Of a stretch of 64,000 nt of DNA, positions 25,190 through 32,562 are shown piece after piece; positions within the stretch are counted from its first letter, which is position 1; each line of letters starts with the position of its first letter. The position numbers were made by a program, and so were the translations under genes. The notes beneath the pieces were generated by a model, which was given only the letters and a program-made list of their open reading frames with translations, searched no databases and was not told the DNA's origin. The stretch comes from Mesobacillus maritimus (GTDB lineage Bacteria > Bacillota > Bacilli > Bacillales > Cytobacillaceae), in NCBI RefSeq assembly GCF_023715205.1, contig NZ_JAMBNR010000008.1, positions 186,001 through 250,000 on the forward strand, given 5' to 3'.

Positions 25190-26020
25190 ATGGATAAGGA
25201 CTACGAAAACTCTTCACGACCTAAAAACCAATCAAAGCAGCAGATTGAAGAAGAAGAATGGGAAGTTCTCGGCTTCGAAGCAAACGATGAGGAATGGGAA
25301 AGGACAAAAGAGCGGAACAAAAAGCGTCGGAGTTTCATTATTAAAACCATAAGCTCACTGCTAGTTGTCACAATGCTCATAAGCGGGTTACAAGTATGGT
25401 TTAACGTATTCAATATCCCTGCAATTGAATTCTTACAAGTCTCGAATCATCTATCGAAAGATCCAAATGTAAAAAAATACAAACAAGCAGTTGTTACTAT
25501 AGAGTGGGATGGTATTAAAGGAACCGGATTTAATATCAGCAAAAATGGTCTTATTGTGACCAATGCACATGTCGTTGACCATACAAATCGAGTGAAAGTT
25601 TATTTTCCTTCAGGAGAAAGTTATCTTGGAGAAGTTACAACAAAAAATGAAGAATTGGATTATGCTCTTGTCAAGATTGAATCTAGCAACCTACCTGTTC
25701 TTCCTATGTCATTTGAAGCTGACTGGGAAACATTAAAAGGAGAAAAGATTTTATTTATTGGCAATCCCCTTTCCTTTACCCAAATTGCCAACGAGGGGAG
25801 GGTGACTGGCCAAATTACGCTATCCGATCGAGAAACACCTGTAATGATGATCGAAGCACCAGTCTATCGTGGCAATAGCGGTAGCCCCGTTCTCAACTCT
25901 TCAGGGGAAGTAATCGGGGTCCTCTTTGCGACTATTCGCAATCCAGATGGCAAAAACAGAGTCGGCGTCGCAGTACCTTCCAATTATTTAAAAGACAGCA
26001 CCCAAGCCGAACTGGAATAA
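25190..26020 (+). CDS. Membrane-anchored trypsin-like serine protease
   Basis: A 276-residue protein: an acidic/basic cytoplasmic tail (1-48), one membrane helix (about 50-70) and a trypsin-fold domain outside. The triad is His in VTNAHVVD, Asp in ELDYALVK and Ser in GNSGSPVLN. HtrA proteins have a similar layout but carry a PDZ domain at the C-terminus, which is absent here. The protein ends soon after the protease domain, so it is a DegS-like minimal form without PDZ. GGGGGA precedes the ATG. A role in envelope protein quality control is inferred. Confidence 0.85.
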   Translation: MDKDYENSSRPKNQSKQQIEEEEWEVLGFEANDEEWERTKERNKKRRSFIIKTISSLLVVTMLISGLQVWFNVFNIPAIEFLQVSNHLSKDPNVKKYKQAVVTIEWDGIKGTGFNISKNGLIVTNAHVVDHTNRVKVYFPSGESYLGEVTTKNEELDYALVKIESSNLPVLPMSFEADWETLKGEKILFIGNPLSFTQIANEGRVTGQITLSDRETPVMMIEAPVYRGNSGSPVLNSSGEVIGVLFATIRNPDGKNRVGVAVPSNYLKDSTQAELE

Positions 26021-26023
26021 AAA

Positions 26024-26073
26024 GTAAGGTGCCAGGCACCATCCAAAAAAATGGATGGTGCCTGGCACCTTAC
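26024..26073. repeat. Double-core palindrome of the GGTGCC/GGCACC family
   Basis: Two perfect 21-base arms (GTAAGGTGCCAGGCACCATC plus C, and its complement) are separated by AAAAAAAT right after the protease stop. Each arm itself holds a GGTGCC-N-GGCACC core, so the element can fold as one long hairpin or as two small ones. Confidence 0.85.
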
Positions 26074-26334
26074 AAATCATGGTTATCCCTACAGGAAGAC
26101 CGCAAAGTTAAGACCATACTGAGTGTGATAGCAATGATTTATTTATCCATATCTCTTTAATGAGGATTCCTCGACTCAACAAGACTCACTTCATGGTCAA
26201 ATCCTCATTAATAACATACAAAGTGATTTTTTTGATTCTCGAATTTTCGACTGCACCTGTAAACAGAGCACATGGCAAGTAGAAATCTTCCTCTAATTCT
26301 TATAAAGTGAACCCCATACGACTCTTACCTTTAA

Positions 26335-26991
26335 TTAAATACCAACCACTCCACTTGCGGCAGCACCAACCATTGCAATAATTACTCCAATGAGGTAAAG
26401 AACAATGGAAACTGTCCAAGCAAGGCCCTTTGAAAAATCAGCAACTTTATGCAACCCGATCGCCGCCAGAATTACTCCCCATATATTAAACAATTCAATA
26501 CTACTCAAAATACCTGCCATTGCTCCTTCGGCGGAAATCATGGAGCCTAGACTTGTGTAGAGGATTTCTCCTGAACCTCCAAACAAAGCAAACCCTACTC
26601 CATTTATAATTAAACTAAGCGCAGACATAATCATTAAATACGTATTCATTGAAAATAATTGCCTAAAGCTAACCTTTGAATTAGCAATCTTTGCAACTAA
26701 TAGATATATGAGTGTTGAAATAAACGCACCAAAAATTGGAGATATGATCCCAGCAAGGATTAATGAGACCGTGCTAATTGCTGAGACAATGACCTTTTCT
26801 TCTTTCGATAATCCTTCAAGCTCCAATTCTAGACCAAACGACTGTAACCACATCCCTATTATAAATAAAAATGTTACAATTCCAAGCGGTCCCCAAATCT
26901 TGGGATGCTCTTTGATCCGTTCAAATTGTACAGACGGACTCCAAATTATTCCCCATAATGATGGTTTTTGTTCATTTGTTTTTTCAGACAA
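26335..26991 (-). CDS. Yip1 family membrane protein
   Basis: This is a 218-residue protein with a short polar N-terminus (PSLWGIIWSPSVQFERIKEHP, the usual Yip1 opening in bacilli) and five or six membrane helices. Bacterial Yip1-domain proteins have no settled function. The start is TTG 26991 behind GGGGGATG. Single gene. Confidence 0.75.
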   Translation of the reverse strand: MSEKTNEQKPSLWGIIWSPSVQFERIKEHPKIWGPLGIVTFLFIIGMWLQSFGLELELEGLSKEEKVIVSAISTVSLILAGIISPIFGAFISTLIYLLVAKIANSKVSFRQLFSMNTYLMIMSALSLIINGVGFALFGGSGEILYTSLGSMISAEGAMAGILSSIELFNIWGVILAAIGLHKVADFSKGLAWTVSIVLYLIGVIIAMVGAAASGVVGI

Positions 26992-27181
26992 TATTCATCC
27001 CCCTCACTACCCAAATTCCTTTTTCTTTGATTATGAAAAAGTACAAAAGAGGTTTCAATCTTTCCCATTCTAATAGAATCTTACCGTGTTATATTTACGT
27101 TAAATGTTCTCTGTGATCCAATTAAGTAATAGGTGCAGACATTATGTTTCCAATGTTTTTCTGGGATTGGCTTTTATTTTA

Positions 27182-27216
27182 AAAAATTACCGACCTCCGA
27201 AAAAAAAAGGTCGGTA
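27182..27216 (-). terminator. Terminator of the polysaccharide deacetylase gene
   Basis: TACCGACCT/AGGTCGGTA, a 9-bp stem, is followed on the minus strand by ATTTTTT, 17 bases after the stop. Confidence 0.8.
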
Positions 27217-27232
27217 GATTGGTTTAGCATTC

Positions 27233-27943
27233 TTAAGACTTATATTCAAGTAATTCTGAAATTGTGGTAACTTTATAGCCTTCAGCTCTTAAACCAATGA
27301 TGATCTCTCTCACCGCATCAATCGATTCCTGCCGACTTTCATACATCACATGAAGCAATACGATCGATCCTGGTTTGACATGATTGATGACATGATCGGC
27401 AATCTTATTGGCATCAGCAGCTATGTCTGGATACGTCTCAGGTTCCACATCCCAAAGTATTGTTTTCCGGTCATTTTGTGATAAATAATATGGAAGAAAG
27501 AGCAATCGTTTCCCAAAAGGTGGTCGAAAGTGAATTTCTCCAGTATATCCTGTCTGTCGAATCAATTCATCTGTTTTCTCAATTTCCTCTTTAATAAATG
27601 TCGGTGATTTTAACACCATTCGTTGATGTGAATACGAATGGTTGCCGATTTCATGACCTTTTTGGGCAATCTTTGCTGCTGCTTCAGGCTGTTCATCAAT
27701 TTCACTTCCTGTTAAATAGAACGTAGCCTTTACATCTTCCTCTTCTAATATTGTTAAAATTTCATTCGTTCTAATTCCAGGTCCATCATCAAAGGTTAGG
27801 GCTACAAGTTTTTCTGTTGTATCCACGTTAGTAACTAGCCCACCAAACAGTTGAAAAGTTCGGGACTTTGACAGCTGAAATAATCCATATCCTATTATAA
27901 TAAATAAAAAAATAATACTACTTATAATGATAAATTTTTTCAT
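27233..27943 (-). CDS. Polysaccharide deacetylase family protein (NodB fold)
   Basis: A 236-residue membrane-anchored or secreted protein with an N-terminal hydrophobic helix (4-22) followed by a NodB domain. The five family motifs are visible: ALTFDDGPG with the catalytic Asp, HSYSHQ for metal binding, RPPFGKR, ILWDVEP, and VLLHVMYES. It should remove acetyl groups from peptidoglycan or another N-acetylated glycan at the cell surface. Similar bacillar proteins include YlxY, PdaA and YheN types; I cannot assign one. GGAGG precedes the ATG. Confidence 0.88.
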   Translation of the reverse strand: MKKFIIISSIIFLFIIIGYGLFQLSKSRTFQLFGGLVTNVDTTEKLVALTFDDGPGIRTNEILTILEEEDVKATFYLTGSEIDEQPEAAAKIAQKGHEIGNHSYSHQRMVLKSPTFIKEEIEKTDELIRQTGYTGEIHFRPPFGKRLLFLPYYLSQNDRKTILWDVEPETYPDIAADANKIADHVINHVKPGSIVLLHVMYESRQESIDAVREIIIGLRAEGYKVTTISELLEYKS

Positions 27944-28513
27944 CCATTCCTCCGTATAACTTATATCAGCTAAGGAATTCCTACCAATTTAGTTTCTAAA
28001 CGAACTCCTTCTATGTTCACTCTAGATTACAATGAAAGTAAACAATCTCCACTCCGGACTTTTCAATAGTTGGCACCCTGGTCATAGCATTCTTTTTGCT
28101 ATTTTGTTTACTTCTACATAACTAAAATAGGGTTGAGTTAAAAGAACAAAGGCTCCCATTATCATCAAACCTGAAAAAACAACCGCAACTTTTTTCTTCG
28201 ATAATAGTTGTTAGAAGAATATAATCCCCCTATTGAAACAATCTTAACATTGACAATATCCTCACCCGCTAGGATTATTCTCATTCTCTTAAACTATGAT
28301 ATTCAACCTTCGTCCATCATATCAAAGAAAAGATCACGTGGAAAGATTACCCAACAGTTAATGGAAATTCCTGGATGGTGCCAGGCACCATCCAGGAATT
28401 TGGAAACATCGCGTAGTATTGAAATCATTTTTGCTTTATCCTAAACTTAATGCATTACACATTCGTGTTGTGAGTTATTTTAGAGATCATCCACTGATTG
28501 GAGGTAGGTAAGG
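27944..28513. other. Intergenic stretch with a palindrome and a relic frame
   Basis: No gene is supportable. A minus-strand frame at 28082-28198 reads KKKVAVVFSGLMIMGAFVLL and ends with a charged tail, like a small membrane peptide, but it lacks a start codon. The palindrome at 28365-28401 is the only clear element. Confidence 0.4.
28365..28401. repeat. GGTGCC-GGCACC palindrome
   Basis: A perfect inverted repeat with 18-base arms around one base: AAATTCCTGGATGGTGCC and its complement. The core is the same as at 2939-2971, but the outer arms (AAATTCCT) differ and are still complementary. Confidence 0.8.
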
Positions 28514-29083
28514 TTGGATATTAAAGAAGCTTTTGCTTTACATCCTCAATTGGAAACAGATCGCCTTCGGCTAAGGAAAATTTCGTTTAAAGATTTAGCG
28601 GATATGCATGCTTATACTACTTCTAAAAAAGTTACCAAATATATACCATTTCCTACCCACAAGTCAATTGAAGATACACGAAAGTTTATTGATTACGTAT
28701 TAGAACAATATCACATTCAAAAAAAGCTTTTTTGGGGAGTTGAATTAAAAGAAACGCAAACCCTCATTGGCACCATTGAATTTGTTTCATTGGATCTCAT
28801 TCATAATAAAGCTGAAATCGCCTACCTCCTTTCAGATTGTTATTGGGGCAAAGGAATTATGTCCGAGGCTGCAGCAGAAATAATTAAATTCGGCTTCCAA
28901 ACACTACAGTTAACACGAATTGAAGCTCGAACCTTTAAAGAAAACATTGCTTCCCAAAAGGTATTAGAAAAAGTGGGGATGACCTTTGAAGGAACATTAA
29001 GAAAAAGCCAGTTTTTAAAAGGCCGTTACCAGGATATAAATATATTTTCGATATTAAGTGAGGATTGTTGTGAATCACAATGA
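28514..29083 (+). CDS. GNAT N-acetyltransferase, RimJ/RimL-like
   Basis: This 189-residue protein has the RimJ/RimL pattern: LETDRLRLRKIS at the start, LIGTIEFVSL, the acetyl-CoA loop YWGKGIMSEAAAEII, and ENIASQKVLEKVGMTFEGTL near the end. The start is TTG 28514 behind GGAGGTAGGTAAGG. Substrate unknown. It converges on the broken acyl-CoA ligase gene. Confidence 0.85.
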   Translation: MDIKEAFALHPQLETDRLRLRKISFKDLADMHAYTTSKKVTKYIPFPTHKSIEDTRKFIDYVLEQYHIQKKLFWGVELKETQTLIGTIEFVSLDLIHNKAEIAYLLSDCYWGKGIMSEAAAEIIKFGFQTLQLTRIEARTFKENIASQKVLEKVGMTFEGTLRKSQFLKGRYQDINIFSILSEDCCESQ

Positions 29084-29091
29084 ATTTCAAA

Positions 29092-29118
29092 AAGCACCCA
29101 AACTATCTCAGTTTGGGT
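29092..29118 (-). terminator. Terminator below the broken ligase gene
   Basis: ACCCAAACT/AGTTTGGGT, a 9-bp stem, is followed by GCTTTTT on the minus strand. Confidence 0.7.
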
Positions 29119-29163
29119 ACTGGAAATTTTCTATATTACTTCTTCACTCTGAAGTTCCTGCAT

Positions 29164-30002
29164 TTATTCTTTGCGTAGTTTATATTTTTCAATCTTGTTT
29201 GTTGGGGTCCGCGGTAAAGCGGTGGTAAAGCGGATATGCTTAGGCCACATGTATTTTGGCATTTGATCTTTTGCCCACTCTCTAAGCTCTTCTTCATCAA
29301 TTGAAGCTTCCGTTTTTTTCACTACATAGATAGCGACATCGTCTTCGACACCTACTTCTGCTGGAACTGGGAATGCGGCACAAAAATCAATTTCCGGATG
29401 GCTCGTAATGATATCTTCTAACTGATACGAAGAAATCTTTTCACCTCGACACCGAATCACGCCTCCCATCCGGTCAACGCAATAATAATAACCATCCTCA
29501 CCGAGATACCCTGCATCCCCTGAATGGAACCATAAGTTTTTAAACGCCTTGGTTGTAGATTCAGGCTTATTAAAGTATTCTGTTAGAATCAAATGAGGCA
29601 AACGAGGACGGAATGCAATTTGTCCTACCTGCCCAGAGGGAATTGAGCTATCAAATAAATGATACGCAACCTAAAATGTTATTTACGGAACCTTCCACGA
29701 TAATTAAAATTTATAGGGCTAAACACGGCACCACATTTCCAAATGGCAAACATAACAATAGTCGTGACATATGGATTTTTCAGAAAAACCGAAATACGAT
29801 CTCCTTTTTCAATCCCTCTTTTATTTAAAGAATGGGCAGTACTATTAGTCATTTGATTGAATTGTTGATAGGTTAATTTCTTATCACATTCCCCGTAATA
29901 TAAAAACGTTTTGTCCCCTAGTACCTCTGCCCAATGCTCTACACATTTGGTGACTACTTCTTCTTTTACGACCATTTCATTAATCAAACTGATTTGTGCC
30001 AA
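29164..30002 (-). pseudogene. Acyl-CoA ligase, N- and C-terminal pieces with an inverted insert
   Basis: The frame from TTG 30002 (AAGGAGGGG site) encodes the first ~100 residues of an AMP-forming acyl-CoA synthetase and breaks after NFNYRGR. The stretch 29640-29696 carries the next part of the protein (ELSYQINDTQPKMLFTEPS) on the opposite strand. From about 29640 down, the minus strand resumes with the C-terminal domain (GQVGQIAFRPRLPHL, then NLWFHSGDAGYLGEDGYYY, ending PTNKIEKYKLRKE). The central ~220 residues are missing here but are found at 31637-32240, beyond the carboxyltransferase gene. The enzyme cannot be made. Confidence 0.85.
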
Positions 30003-30041
30003 ATTATCCCCTCCTTACAATTCCTTTCCAAATGGTTAAGG

Positions 30042-31598
30042 TTACGGACGCATACCATGTAGAGAAGGTCCTAACTGCTGGGGAAGGAGCTCATAGGCAT
30101 CCTTTACCCATTCACATAAGAGAGGTCTTGAATCCCTTGGGTCGATAATCTCCTCCACACCAAAAGCTTCAGCAGTTCGGAACGGCGAACGAATTGACTC
30201 CATTCGCTCTAGTAGGTCTTTTAATAGTGCTTCAGGATCCTCACTCGCTTCAAGTTCCCTCCGATAAGCAACATGAACACCACCCTCGACTGGTAAAGAA
30301 CCCCAATCGCCTGATGGCCAAGCATATCGTTGATTCAATCCATGACCATTTGACATCCCAGCACCACCAACCCCAAATACACGCCTCATAATAATTTCAA
30401 TCATTGGAATCTTTGCTTGGTATACTGCTGAAATAGCACGCACCCCTTTTCGAATTGTTCCTTTCTTTTCATGAGGCAACCCAATCACCATTCCAGGTTG
30501 GTCTACAAGATTAACGATTGGAAGGTGAAACGTTTGACACATATCCACAAAACATTCTAACTTTTCAGAACTCTCAGCAGTTAGTCCTCCCCCATTTACA
30601 AATGGATCTGGTGCCAATACACCAACAGGGTGACCATTTAAACGAGCCAAGCATGTAACCGTACCGCCACCGTAATACCGGCCCATTTCAAAAATAGAAT
30701 TATGGTCAAACAACATCGGCAATAACTCACGAATTTTATAAGGAGACCGACGATTTCTCGGGATAAAATTAATCAAGTTTTCCTCACGACGATTGGGGTC
30801 ATCCTCTACTTGAGCAATCGAAGGTAACTGCCATACATTCGATGGAAGATAGGATAAAAACGCTCGAATTTGTTCAAATGCATCCTCTTCTGATTTTGCA
30901 ACATTATCGACTGCTCCACTCGAACGATGGACTTGAATTCCCCCTAATTCCTCCTTCGTCAAATCTTGCCCCATCCCATATTTGACAACAGGTGGACCTG
31001 CTACAAATAATTGTGACGTATCCTCTACCATTACTGAAAAATGAGATGCTGCCACTCGGGCTGCACCTAACCCCGCAACAGATCCCATACAAGCAGCAAC
31101 TACAGGGACCCGCTCCATATTCGCAACAACCAAATCCCATGCAGGATTTACAGGAATATAAGTATGACCACTCGAATCCAGCGTTTTCACACTCCCTCCA
31201 CCACCAGTTCCATCCACGAGCCGAATAATTGGTAGTTGCAAGTCATGAGCTAAACGTTCGGCATACACTTGTTTCCCATGTATGGCACCATCTGCTGCTC
31301 CACCGCGAACCGTAAAATCATCGCCGCCTACTACAACCTTTCTACCATTTACTCGACCAGTCCCAAGAATAAAGTTTGCAGGAGTAAAATCGATCAAATT
31401 TCCATCCTCATCATATCTAGCTTTCCCCGCTATTGCGCCCGTCTCATGAAACGTTCCTTCATCTAGCAAACCATCAATTCTTTCTCTTACCGTAAGCTTG
31501 CCAAATGACTTATGCTTACTAACTCTTTCCTCCCCACCCATTTTACGAGCTAATTCTTCACGATACCGCAGTTCTTTTATTTCCGGTTCCCAACTCAT
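30042..31598 (-). CDS. Acyl-CoA carboxylase, carboxyltransferase subunit (PccB/MmdA-like)
   Basis: A 518-residue crotonase-fold subunit that moves CO2 from biotin to an acyl-CoA. Features are VRERIDGLLDEGTFHETG at the start, GGDDFTVRGGAADG, the oxyanion region GTGGGGSVKT, MGSVAGLGAARVA, and NLVDQPGMVIG in the second half. Length and motifs fit propionyl/methylcrotonyl-type subunits and the YngE/YqjD group. The reading frame is intact with a GGAGGG site. However, both the biotin carrier upstream and the ligase around it are broken and no biotin carboxylase is in the window, so it may be a stranded gene or rely on partners elsewhere. Confidence 0.88.
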   Translation of the reverse strand: MSWEPEIKELRYREELARKMGGEERVSKHKSFGKLTVRERIDGLLDEGTFHETGAIAGKARYDEDGNLIDFTPANFILGTGRVNGRKVVVGGDDFTVRGGAADGAIHGKQVYAERLAHDLQLPIIRLVDGTGGGGSVKTLDSSGHTYIPVNPAWDLVVANMERVPVVAACMGSVAGLGAARVAASHFSVMVEDTSQLFVAGPPVVKYGMGQDLTKEELGGIQVHRSSGAVDNVAKSEEDAFEQIRAFLSYLPSNVWQLPSIAQVEDDPNRREENLINFIPRNRRSPYKIRELLPMLFDHNSIFEMGRYYGGGTVTCLARLNGHPVGVLAPDPFVNGGGLTAESSEKLECFVDMCQTFHLPIVNLVDQPGMVIGLPHEKKGTIRKGVRAISAVYQAKIPMIEIIMRRVFGVGGAGMSNGHGLNQRYAWPSGDWGSLPVEGGVHVAYRRELEASEDPEALLKDLLERMESIRSPFRTAEAFGVEEIIDPRDSRPLLCEWVKDAYELLPQQLGPSLHGMRP

Positions 31599-31636
31599 GT
31601 AGACATTCCCTCCTAGAAATCTAGTATTTTTTCAGC

Positions 31637-32240
31637 TATCTCTTTATTTCTGTTCCTTTTATTGGTTTTCTCATAGTTCCAAATTTAACAGCATTCGGAT
31701 CTATCATTGTATCCGCTGTATGTGTTTCACTTAGACCATAAGCTAATTCAAATAACCCAACACCAGTTAACCCCTTCCACCTATCGGAAATTTCCTCCGT
31801 TAATTGAATCCCAAAGCTCGTGCACGAGTTCATTCTTAAGGATCGAAAATCATACTTTCTAGCATCTGGATGATTCATGATTGCTACATTCATTGGAACG
31901 ACCGTCTGTGACCGTAACATGATGACGTTGAATTACCTCAATAGTCGCTTCTGGAGAAAAACATTAAGTAGCACAATCGCTCCCCCAGAAAAAATGCCGA
32001 CATTCATTCCAAGCATTCCAGCGATATGGCAAATTGGCATGACCGAAGACAATACGGCCGAATTATTGAATTTTCGAACTTCAGAGACCATTGTGTTTTA
32101 TATAAGGCATTACGATACGTTAACATTGCACCTTTTGGCAACCCTGTAGATCCATAAGTGTAAACAATTAGGCTTACATTTCCATCTCGATTTCAACATT
32201 AGGACAATCTGGAGGAGTGACCTCTAATATATGTGTTAGG
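31637..32240 (-). pseudogene. Acyl-CoA ligase, displaced middle part
   Basis: On the minus strand the pieces read, in order and in shifting frames: HILEVTPPDCPNVEIE, then VYTYGSTGLPKGAMLTYRNA (the AMP-binding P-loop, here TYGSTG), NNSAVLSSVMPICHIAGMLG, SPEATIEVIQRHHVTVT, VPMNVAIMNHPDARKYDF, and FELAYGLSETHTADTM to GTMRKPIKGTEIK. At least four frameshifts are needed. This fills the gap left between the pieces at 29164-30002 almost exactly. It now sits between a truncated biotin carrier and the carboxyltransferase gene. Confidence 0.85.
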
Positions 32241-32366
32241 TCTAATAGGAATCTCCATTTTCATTGATTCCAAAATGACTACATCCTCCCCTTTACTTAC
32301 ACTGTCACCTGCTTTGACTAGTACTTTAAAAACATTCCCAGCCATTGAAGCCAATAACTGCATCAT
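32199..32366 (-). pseudogene. Biotin carboxyl carrier protein, truncated
   Basis: ATG 32366 has GAGGTG upstream. The first 41 residues are a normal biotinyl domain (QLLASMAGNVFKVLVKAGD) through the biotinylation motif ESMKMEIPI. After that the frame runs into the displaced ligase segment and stops at 55 residues, so the second half of the domain is lost. A short tail EIAEKILDF just before the carboxyltransferase gene (31600-31640) may be the old C-terminus. The lysine could still be present, but the fold is incomplete. Confidence 0.8.
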
Positions 32367-32562
32367 TCAACAACACCTCTAGGAAAGAATGGACTAGTGA
32401 ATCTTTAATCACTTTTGTATACCTCCATGTAAAATACTTCATAATGACAATCAAAATAATAGTGAAAACTACGTTGTCTTCATTTTACCTGTTTACTATA
32501 CTCTCAATGAATACTAAATATTCAGACAATATAAATCTATCTTATTATAACATACAAAGAAT

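Noticed and set aside
28082-28198. A minus-strand frame with a hydrophobic helix (KKKVAVVFSGLM)
   Set aside because: There is no ATG, GTG or TTG at its start; at best a relic of a small membrane peptide gene.
29613-29828. A 71-codon plus-strand frame containing ELSYQINDTQPKM
   Set aside because: The peptide is a real ligase fragment, but it is the inverted piece of the broken gene, not a gene of its own.
31877-32149. A 90-codon plus-strand frame
   Set aside because: It is the complement of the displaced ligase middle part.
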